Positions 1-6,601 of a DNA stretch of 64,000 nt are shown here, piece after piece. The notes under the pieces were generated by a model that saw only the letters and a program-made list of their open reading frames with translations, searched no databases and was not told where the DNA came from. Source of the DNA: Inhella proteolytica (GTDB lineage Bacteria; Pseudomonadota; Gammaproteobacteria; Burkholderiales; Burkholderiaceae_C). Numbering within the stretch: position 1 is the stretch's first letter; the number at the start of each line of letters is the position of its first letter. The position numbers and the translations under genes are program-made. The DNA lies in NCBI RefSeq assembly GCF_016093275.1, contig NZ_JAEDAK010000004.1, forward strand, positions 248,001-312,000, given 5' to 3'.

Positions 1-1
1 C

Positions 2-421
2 GGCGGCCTGAAGGTGACCACCGCGGGCGTGCTGCTGCTGGCCGTGTGGTGCGAGGTGCGCGGCTACCGCGACGTGGAGTTCGCCGGCCGCCGCCTGCAC
101 GAGGGCGCGCTGCGCCAGGCGCTCACGGTGCTGGTGCTCTCCAGCGCCGTGATCGGCCTGGGCACGCTCACCCTGGTGCCGCTGGTGCAGCACCTGCCCG
201 GCATCCGCTACGAGGCGGTGCTGTTCGAGGTGGTGTCCGCCTTCGCCACCGTGGGCCTGTCCACCGGCCTCACGCCGCAGCTGCCGCCGGCCGGCCAGTT
301 GCTGCTGGTGGGCCTGATGTTCCTGGGCCGCGTCGGCATCGTCACCCTGGTGGTGGCGCTGGCCCAGCAGGCCAGCCGCCGGCCCTACCGTTACCCCGAG
401 GAGAAGCCGCTTGTTGGATAA
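2..421 (+). CDS. ktrB: TrkH/KtrB-family K+ uptake membrane subunit (3' part only)
   Basis: C-terminal 139 residues of a potassium translocating subunit; the 5' part lies before the window. The visible frame opens with GGLKVTT, the conserved filter-adjacent motif of the TrkH/KtrB family, followed by hydrophobic segments, a second pore-loop-like FATVGLSTGL, and a final membrane helix ending in a basic tail. Family knowledge: KtrB dimers form the K+ (often Na+-dependent) pore in the inner membrane and are gated by a cytoplasmic RCK ring. The stop overlaps the start of the downstream RCK gene by 11 bases, which fits a two-gene Ktr operon. Confidence 0.88.
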   Translation, partial: GGLKVTTAGVLLLAVWCEVRGYRDVEFAGRRLHEGALRQALTVLVLSSAVIGLGTLTLVPLVQHLPGIRYEAVLFEVVSAFATVGLSTGLTPQLPPAGQLLLVGLMFLGRVGIVTLVVALAQQASRRPYRYPEEKPLVG

Positions 422-1082
422 AGACTTCAAAGCCTGCGACAGCGTCGTCGTCATCGGCCTGGGCCGCTTTGGCAGCGCCGTGGCGCGGGCCTTGCAACGC
501 CTCGGGCACGACGTGCTGGCGCTGGACCAGAACGCCGAATCGGTGCAAGCCGCGGCGGATGAACTGCCCCATGTGGTGCAGGCCGACGCCACCGACCTGG
601 AAACCCTCAAGCAGCTGGACGTGGCCAGCTTCCGCCATGCCGTGGTGAGCATGGGCGAGAGCCTGGAGTCCACCGTGCTGACGGTGTTGAACCTCAGCCA
701 GATGGGCTGCAAGGACATCTGGGTGAAGGCCAACAACCCGGCCCACGGCCGGGTGGCCGAGCGCCTGGGCGCCCACCATGTGATCTACCCCGAGGCCGAC
801 ATGGGCGAGCGGGTGGCGCACCTGGTGACGGGCAAGATGATCGACTTCATCGAGTTCGACGACGGCTTCGCCATCGCCAAGACGCGCGCACCCGCCGAGA
901 CGCACGGCAAGCCGCTGAGCGAATCGAATGTGCGCCAGCGCCATGGCATCACGGTGGTGGGCGTCAAGCGCCGCCACCAGGACTTCATCTACGCCCGCCC
1001 CGAGACCGTGATTCAGGCCGGCGACCAGCTCATCGTCGCGGGCGCCACGCCGGTGGTGGAGCGCTTTGCGGCGCGGGTATGA
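411..1082 (+). CDS. ktrA: TrkA/KtrA-family RCK regulatory subunit
   Basis: Cytoplasmic gating subunit of the K+ uptake system, 223 aa. RCK_N Rossmann fold at residues 10-130 with the nucleotide motif GLGRFG (residues 16-21) and the acidic residue ending beta-2 (D39); RCK_C domain at about 140-220. One RCK pair per chain matches KtrA rather than the duplicated E. coli TrkA. TTG start chosen: a GAGGAG Shine-Dalgarno (398-403) sits 7 nt upstream, and the start overlaps the ktrB end by 11 bases. Binding of ATP/ADP or NAD(H) by the RCK_N domain is known for the family and not tested here. Confidence 0.9.
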   Translation: MLDKDFKACDSVVVIGLGRFGSAVARALQRLGHDVLALDQNAESVQAAADELPHVVQADATDLETLKQLDVASFRHAVVSMGESLESTVLTVLNLSQMGCKDIWVKANNPAHGRVAERLGAHHVIYPEADMGERVAHLVTGKMIDFIEFDDGFAIAKTRAPAETHGKPLSESNVRQRHGITVVGVKRRHQDFIYARPETVIQAGDQLIVAGATPVVERFAARV

Positions 1083-1177
1083 AGGCCCTCGCGCGCATGC
1101 AGCCCCCCCGGCCTGGGCTTGTGGATCCAGTGAGCAGGTTCGACCGCGGGCGCGGCAGACGGCGGTGCCCCGCCCGC

Positions 1178-2719
1178 TCAGCGCCCACCCTCCAAGGGGG
1201 GCGGCAGCACGCCTTCGCCCAGCACCGCCGGCATGGTCAAGATGAAGCGGCTGCCCTGCCCGGGGCTGGACTCCAGCTCCAGCCGCCCGCCCAGCACCTG
1301 CATGCTGAGGTTGCGCGCTATCGACAGGCCCAGACCCGATCCTCCCTTGCCCAGGCGGGTGGTGAAGAAGGGTTCGAACACGCGGCGCTGGGTCGCGACG
1401 TCCATGCCCAGGCCGTCGTCTTCACACACCAGCTTGATCAGGCCTTGGGGCAGCGTGCTGGCGCGCAGCGTCACGCAACCGGTGGGGCGGCCCTCGAATG
1501 CGTGCAGCGCCGCATTCAGGGCCAGGTTCATCACCACTTGGCTGAGAGCCCCGGGGTAGCTGTCCATCTGGATCTCGCCCACCACCTCGCGCTGGAACTC
1601 GATCTGGCGGTGGCGGAAGTTCGGGCGCAGCATTTCCAGCACCTCTTCGAGCATTTCCGCCAGCTCAAAGCAGCGGCGGCGCTCGGAGGCCTGGTCCACC
1701 GCCACCTGCTTGAAGCTGTGCACCAGATGGGCGGCGCGGTGGATGGAGCGCTCGGTCAGTTCGGATGCGTCCTGCATGCGGCGCGTGAGCTGCAGCAGCT
1801 CGCTGCGCCGCACCGGGCCGGCGGCCACGCATTGGGCCATCTCGTTGGCCGTGGCGCCCAGGGTGGTGGCGCTGGCCAGCGCGTTGCCAATCGGGGTGTT
1901 CAGCTCGTGCGCCACTCCCGCCACCAGGCTGCCCATGGCGGTCAGCTTCTCGGCTTCCACTAGCTCCTGCTGCGCGGCTTGCAGGCGGGCCAATGCGCTG
2001 CTGAGCTCCTGGGTGCGCTCGGCCACGCGCGCCTCCAGCTCCAGGTTGAGCCGGCGCAGCTCGGCATCGCGGCGCTGCAGCTCCAGCCCCTGCGTGTGCA
2101 GGGCCTGCACCTTGCCTTCGAGCGCCTCGTTCAGACCCGCGATCTCCTCCATGTCCTCCTGGTGGCTGCGCAGGAAGTAGCGCAGCGCCAGGTAGCTCAT
2201 GGCCACCAGAAAGGTCAGGATCAAGCCCTGGGTGGGCGCCGGCAGCGCCGGCACAGCCGGCTGCAGCCCCAGGCTGCGCGTCAGGGTGATGAAGCCCAGC
2301 GCCAGCGCCTCGCCCACTGCCAGGGCCAGGGCCTGGGCCGGGCCCAGCAGCGCACCGGCCAACAGGATGAGCAGCGGAAAGGCAAACAGCCCGGGGTTGT
2401 TCAAGCCCCCCGTGGTGACGGCCTGGGCCGCCACGCTCAGGAAGGCGCCCCAGGCCAGGGTGGCCGCTGCAGCCCGCAGGCGCTCGCGGCGCATCAGCGC
2501 GTAGCTCAGGGCCACGGTGGGCATCAGGCAGACCACCGCCACGAAACGCTGCGGCGGCAGTTGGTGCTCCACCAGCAGGCCCAGGCTGATCAAGGTGAGC
2601 AGCAGCAGTGCGGTGAGCGCCACCATCAGGCGCACCACGCGGCGCAGGCGCTCACGCGCCGACGTCTCCAGCCGCGAGAGTCTGAAGTAGGAATGATCGA
2701 GGTTGGGGCTCATCCGCAT
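1178..2719 (-). CDS. Orphan membrane sensor histidine kinase
   Basis: 513-aa kinase. Residues 30-180 hold about six hydrophobic segments (integral-membrane sensor), then a coiled coil (about 185-260), a HisKA domain with phospho-acceptor H271 in the motif AHELNTP, and a HATPase with N box (NLALNAALHAF), G1 (EDDGLGMD) and G2 (GKGGSGLGLS). The HELNTP form is typical of non-OmpR-type kinases. No response regulator adjoins it. The reading frame stays open upstream to 3121, but that stretch is a decayed transposase, so I place the start at 2719 (or the ATG at 2713). No convincing Shine-Dalgarno precedes either. The original promoter may have been displaced by the insertion. Confidence 0.85.
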   Translation of the reverse strand: MRMSPNLDHSYFRLSRLETSARERLRRVVRLMVALTALLLLTLISLGLLVEHQLPPQRFVAVVCLMPTVALSYALMRRERLRAAAATLAWGAFLSVAAQAVTTGGLNNPGLFAFPLLILLAGALLGPAQALALAVGEALALGFITLTRSLGLQPAVPALPAPTQGLILTFLVAMSYLALRYFLRSHQEDMEEIAGLNEALEGKVQALHTQGLELQRRDAELRRLNLELEARVAERTQELSSALARLQAAQQELVEAEKLTAMGSLVAGVAHELNTPIGNALASATTLGATANEMAQCVAAGPVRRSELLQLTRRMQDASELTERSIHRAAHLVHSFKQVAVDQASERRRCFELAEMLEEVLEMLRPNFRHRQIEFQREVVGEIQMDSYPGALSQVVMNLALNAALHAFEGRPTGCVTLRASTLPQGLIKLVCEDDGLGMDVATQRRVFEPFFTTRLGKGGSGLGLSIARNLSMQVLGGRLELESSPGQGSRFILTMPAVLGEGVLPPPLEGGR

Positions 2720-3233
2720 CTGCCCGGCGCCACAAAGGTGTGGAGTTTGCGCCGTGGCGTTGCCGGCGGCTTCCCCGGTGCAGCTTCCCGAGCCGCTGTT
2801 CCGCTTGGCACCAAGTCTGGAGAGTGTGGCCAACGCTGGTTGCGATGGTGCATCCAGGGCTCCAGTTCCGCAGTTCTGGCGTCTGAGAAGGGGTGGCTGT
2901 ACGCGTAAGCCCAATCGCGCAGCAGCTTCTGGATGAAGCACTCTGCCTTGCCATGGGTGCGCGGCGCGCAAGGCCGTGGCCTCGGCCACCTCCGCTGGAG
3001 CCGGCACAGCAGCTTGGTGCGGCGCTTTGAGCGTCAAGCGATGCCGGCGTCGGTGACTACCGCCTGCACGCGAAAGCCCAACTGCCGGTCGTCGCGCAGT
3101 GCCGCCGGCAGGGAGTCGCACGCGCTGCTCGCGGTCTCATGCCGCAGCGGCTGGGAGGAGCCAAGCGCCCCACCTCATGGACCAGTTGTTCGCGTCCGTG
3201 TTGCGTGACCAGGACAATCTTGTCGCTGTTCAT
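2710..3233 (-). pseudogene. Decayed IS481-family transposase remnant
   Basis: The N-terminal frame begins MNSDKIVLVTQHGREQLV, like IS481-type transposase starts. After a large loss and a frame change, a second frame resumes at QLGFRVQAVVTDAGIA (second catalytic Asp of the DDE core), hits an in-frame TGA at 3034-3036, then continues RSKRRTKLL and APRTHGKAECFIQKLLRDWA, which carries the third catalytic residue (Glu of the NGKAERF-like motif), and EPWMHHRNQRWPHSP. About half of a normal 300+ aa transposase is missing, including the first Asp. It cannot be functional. Its terminal stop (2710-2712) overlaps the start region of the histidine kinase. Confidence 0.8.
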
Positions 3234-3317
3234 CCAAGGGGCTCCGATGAGGATGGCTTGGCGTTGGAACCTCCGTCTTCAACGGCCTCGGGTGACCAAG
3301 CACTCTGGAAGCAGCAC

Positions 3318-3869
3318 TTAGCTCGCCCGCTCAAACTGCGCCCACTCGGCACAGGCCTCCGCCACGCTCTGGATGCGCACCCGCGTGGACAGCGCGTTCA
3401 GCGCGATCGCGTGCAGCATCTCGCTCACGGTGGTGCAGGCGTCGCCCAGCACGGTGACGGCGGCGTAGTCATCGGCGCGGCGCGAGAGCGCCGTGTGCGT
3501 CACGCAGTTCTGGCTCATCATTCCGCACAACACCAGCTCGCGGCAGCCCAGGCGGCTCAGCGTGTCGTGCAGGGTGGTGCGCTCGAAGCTGTCGGCGAAG
3601 TGCTTCACCACGACCGGCGCCTCGGGGGCGGCGGCCCGGATCTGCGGATGGATCTCGACGCCCGCGGTACCCGCGTTGAAGAAGGGGGCGATGCCCCGGC
3701 TGGCATCCGCCACATGCTGCACCAGCACCACCGGAACGTGGGCGCGCTGCGCGGCCGCAATGGCCTGCAGGGTGGCCTGCAGCGCGGCCTCGGTCTGGGC
3801 CAGCGCGAAAGCGCCGCCGGGGAAGTAGTCGTTCTGCACGTCGATGACGATCAGGGCGGAAGCGTTCAT
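3318..3869 (-). CDS. Isochorismatase-family cysteine hydrolase
   Basis: 183 aa, the normal size for the isochorismatase/nicotinamidase superfamily. The catalytic triad is visible: D10 (VIDVQNDYF), K89 (VVVKHFADSF) and C122 (GMMSQNCVTHTA, with the preceding cis-peptide region). The metal-ligand set of true nicotinamidases (D-x-H after the first motif) is not obvious, so an amide or isochorismate-like substrate cannot be assigned. Divergent from the GlxA/AraC-type regulator at 3987 with a 117-nt shared intergenic region. That arrangement is common for this hydrolase family and suggests the regulator controls it. Confidence 0.88.
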   Translation of the reverse strand: MNASALIVIDVQNDYFPGGAFALAQTEAALQATLQAIAAAQRAHVPVVLVQHVADASRGIAPFFNAGTAGVEIHPQIRAAAPEAPVVVKHFADSFERTTLHDTLSRLGCRELVLCGMMSQNCVTHTALSRRADDYAAVTVLGDACTTVSEMLHAIALNALSTRVRIQSVAEACAEWAQFERAS

Positions 3870-3986
3870 GGGGCAGCAGAAGAAGCAGTGGGAATGGCGC
3901 GATTCTTCGGGCCGACCCGCTTACTCACCACTGGCCTGAATCACCACATTCCTTAAGATCGGGCCAACTCGGTTCCGGCTGCGCTC

Positions 3987-5006
3987 ATGGCCTCTTCCGC
4001 ACCCCCGGTCGCCCGCCCAAGTTCTCGCGCAGCCCGCGGCCCGGCACGGCCGCCGGCGCCGCGCCCGGTGGGGGTGGCGGTGGTGGCCTTCGAGGGCATC
4101 AGCAGCTTTCATCTGGCGGTTCCGGGCGTGGTGTTCGGTGAGTCCCTGAAGCCGCCCAACCCGTTCACGCTGCGCATCTGCGCGGCCGAGCCGCAGCCTC
4201 TGCGCACCAGTGCCGGCTACCAGATCTCGGGCCTGGCCTCGCTGCGCGCGCTGCAGCAGGCGCAGATCGTGGTGGTGCCGAGCTGGCGCAATGTGGCGGA
4301 GCGCCCGCCGCAGGCGCTGCTGCAGGCCCTGCGGGCGGCGCACGCGCGCGGCGCCCTGGTCGTGGGGCTGTGCCTGGGTGCGCATGTGCTGGCCGAGGCC
4401 GGCCTGCTCCACGGCCGCCGCGCCACCACCCACTGGGAGTACGCACGCGAGATGGCGGCCCGCTTTCCGCAGGTTCAGGTGCAGCCCGATGTGCTGTACG
4501 TCGAAGACGGAGGCGTGATGACCTCGGCCGGCACGGCCGCCGGGCTGGACGCCTGCCTGCAGATCGTGCGCGAGCGCCTGGGCGCAGAGCGCGCCAACCA
4601 GGCCGCGCGGCGCCTGGTGATCCCGCCGCATCGCGAGGGCGGGCAGGCGCAGTTCATCGAGCAGCCGCTGCCGCTCACAGCGGGCGGCAGCCGGCTCGCG
4701 CGCCTGGTGGAGCGGGTGCGCGAGCGCCTGCACGAGCCGCATGACCTCGACGGCCTGGCCGCTGAGGCCCGCATGAGCCGGCGCAGCTTCACGCGGCAGT
4801 TCAAGGCACTCACCGGCACCTCGGTGCTGCAGTGGCTGCTGAGCGAACGCCTGCAGCGGGCGCAGCAGCTGCTGGAGCAGACCGATCAATCCATCGAGCG
4901 CGTGGCCGAACTGGCGGGCTTCGGTTCGGCGGAGGCGCTGCGCCACCATTTCCGCGCCGCCTTTGACCGGACGCCGACGCAGTGGCGGCGGCAGTTCCGG
5001 GGCTAG
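3987..5006 (+). CDS. GlxA-type AraC-family transcriptional regulator (DJ-1/PfpI sensor domain)
   Basis: 339 aa. Residues 28-200 form a DJ-1/PfpI-like domain with a cysteine at the nucleophile elbow (C129 in VVGLCLGAHVLAEAGLL) and the family-typical TSAGTAAGLD segment. Residues 236-335 are a double helix-turn-helix AraC DNA-binding domain (SRRSFTRQFKALTG, then AELAGFGSAEALRHHF). Known GlxA-type regulators sense small amide or amine compounds. Its likely target is the divergent isochorismatase-family hydrolase. The stop codon lies inside the left end of the 174-bp inverted-repeat element. Confidence 0.9.
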   Translation: MASSAPPVARPSSRAARGPARPPAPRPVGVAVVAFEGISSFHLAVPGVVFGESLKPPNPFTLRICAAEPQPLRTSAGYQISGLASLRALQQAQIVVVPSWRNVAERPPQALLQALRAAHARGALVVGLCLGAHVLAEAGLLHGRRATTHWEYAREMAARFPQVQVQPDVLYVEDGGVMTSAGTAAGLDACLQIVRERLGAERANQAARRLVIPPHREGGQAQFIEQPLPLTAGGSRLARLVERVRERLHEPHDLDGLAAEARMSRRSFTRQFKALTGTSVLQWLLSERLQRAQQLLEQTDQSIERVAELAGFGSAEALRHHFRAAFDRTPTQWRRQFRG

Positions 5007-5176
5007 GGCCTGTTCACACTACGCGAAGCCACCGCGTTGCCATCCAGAAGAGGCGCCAACGAGGCGCGAAATGAAGCCGGGGTAGCCCCCCGGCGAGGCT
5101 TCGCAACGAAGTGGGCGCCTCTGTCTGGTGGCAACCCGAAGGGAATGGGGCTCCGCGTAGTGTGAACAGGCCCTAG
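5003..5176. repeat. 174-bp hairpin element with perfect 23-bp terminal inverted repeats
   Basis: Bases 5003-5025 and 5154-5176 are exact reverse complements. The interior also folds: GTTGCCATCCAG...GAGGCGCC (about 5036-5055) pairs imperfectly with GGCGCCTC...CCACC/GGTTGCC (about 5114-5138), and GAAGCC...GGCTTC forms an inner stem. The whole unit can fold as one long hairpin. It fills the gap between two convergent genes, and each end supplies a stop codon: TAG of the AraC-type gene (5004-5006) and, on the minus strand, TAG of the chitinase (5173-5175). It may act as a bidirectional terminator or be a MITE-like element. No second copy was seen in the window. Confidence 0.85.
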
Positions 5177-6312
5177 AACTCGCGCAGCAGCGTGCCGTCG
5201 TCCTGCGTCCACTCCCAGGCAAACACGCCACCCAGGCCCTGTTCGCGCGCCCACTGCGCCTTGGCGCGCACGGCGGCCGGGCTCTCGTAGCTGAGCCAGA
5301 TGCCGCGGCGCGGGTGCCAGGCCCAGTCGGCAGCGCGTGCGGCGTCGTGGCCGCGCTGCCAGCCGGGCTGCAGCAGCAGGGGCTTCAGTTCGCGCCAGCC
5401 CAGCGCGCCGTCGGCATTCAGGCCGGGACCGCTGGCCGCCGTACCGGGCCGCGGGCTGCGCACGCCCTGCCAGGCGCGGGCGTAGAAGGCGGCGCCGGCT
5501 ACCAGCTTGCGCGCCGGCACGCCGGCGGCGCGCAGGGTCTGCACGCTTTCCTCCAGGCTGTCGTCCCGGCCAGCCCCCAGCAACGCCGCGTGGTGGCCGG
5601 TGTGCGGGTTCCAGGCGCCGTGGTAGTCGTAGCTCATCATGAAGACGTGGTCGAGCAGGGGCACGATAGTGGGCCAGTGCAGGCGCTGCAGCACCGGGCG
5701 CGTCACGTTCACCGCCACCGAAAGCCCGTAGCGCCGGCCCTGTTCGCGGCCCAGCTCGTCCAGCGCGGTGCGCAGCTCGCGCAGCAGGGCCAGGTAGTGG
5801 GCGCCATCCTGCGGCCCGCCCAGCGGCACACCATTGGCAGCGCCGTTGCCGCCCGGGTGCTCCCAGTCGAGGTCGATGCCATCGGTGGCGTCGTGGGCCA
5901 GCAGGTAGCGCTTGACCTCGGCGATGAAGGCGGCACGCGTGGCGGCGCTGGCGGCCATGGGGAAGAAGCCGTCCGAGCCGCCCCAGCCGCCCACCGAGGC
6001 CCAGACCCGCAGCCCCGGCTCGCGCTGCTTGCGCTGGCGCAGTGCGTGGTTGAAGGCGGCCTCCACGGCGCCATCGCTCAGGCCATGCGCCGGCTTGCCC
6101 GCGCAGGCGGCGCGGTCCTTGGGTAGTTCATGCGGGCCGCACAGGCGCAGGAAGGCCAGCAGCAGGGTGTTGACGCGCCCCTCGGGCAGGCGCTCCAGGG
6201 CCTGCAGGCCTTCCCAGCTGGCCAGGTAAACGCCGCGCACCGGCTCGGCGGCACGGGCAGGCGGCAGGCTCAGAAGACTCAGCGCCAGGGCGCACAGGCT
6301 CAGGATTCGCAT
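5173..6312 (-). CDS. Secreted glycoside hydrolase family 18 chitinase
   Basis: 379 aa with a Sec signal peptide (cleavage near AARA-A, residue 21). The GH18 signature DxxDxDxE is intact: D144, D147, D149 and E151 in DGIDLDWEHPGG, with E151 the predicted acid catalyst. SVGGW (residues 106-110) and MMSYDYHGAW are the other conserved GH18 strands. It should hydrolyse beta-1,4-GlcNAc polymers through substrate-assisted catalysis in the periplasm or outside the cell. Divergent from a large TonB-dependent receptor, which suggests a coupled degrade-and-import role. The promoter region carries ATACCA repeats like those upstream of nagX. Confidence 0.9.
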   Translation of the reverse strand: MRILSLCALALSLLSLPPARAAEPVRGVYLASWEGLQALERLPEGRVNTLLLAFLRLCGPHELPKDRAACAGKPAHGLSDGAVEAAFNHALRQRKQREPGLRVWASVGGWGGSDGFFPMAASAATRAAFIAEVKRYLLAHDATDGIDLDWEHPGGNGAANGVPLGGPQDGAHYLALLRELRTALDELGREQGRRYGLSVAVNVTRPVLQRLHWPTIVPLLDHVFMMSYDYHGAWNPHTGHHAALLGAGRDDSLEESVQTLRAAGVPARKLVAGAAFYARAWQGVRSPRPGTAASGPGLNADGALGWRELKPLLLQPGWQRGHDAARAADWAWHPRRGIWLSYESPAAVRAKAQWAREQGLGGVFAWEWTQDDGTLLREF

Positions 6313-6348
6313 GGAATTGGTCTGCTGGTTTTAAGCAACACGCAAACG

Positions 6349-6373
6349 ATACCACTTGCGTACCAAAATACCA
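6349..6373. promoter_or_regulatory. Candidate operator: phased ATACCA direct repeats
   Basis: In the divergent chitinase/TonB-receptor intergenic region (6313-6601), ATACCA (6349-6354) is followed 11 bp later by GTACCA (6360-6365) and then ATACCA (6368-6373). The same ATACCA-N5-RTACC arrangement occurs upstream of the NagX-like gene (12456-12471). Spacing of one helical turn suggests protein binding on one DNA face. The regulator is not in the window. A GntR- or LacI-type GlcNAc regulator is inference. Confidence 0.45.
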
Positions 6374-6601
6374 GCACCGTCCAGCCCCATGGGCACCCAG
6401 CCTCTCACTCCTCTATGAGAAAGCGTAAATTCATGGGGCGCCGGCGGGCGCTGATCCGGGTAATCCCCTGATGGAAAGTGGTAGCTAAGTGGATTGCTCG
6501 ATGGTTATAGTGGACTGCACACGGTCTCAAACAGGCATGCCAGATGCACACCGGATGAGACCAGCGCCCGACCCCCACCCCCGCCGATCCGGAGACATCC
6601 C

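Noticed and set aside
2720-3121. Upstream extension of the histidine kinase frame
   Set aside because: Overlaps a decayed transposase read in another frame; no kinase-family sequence.
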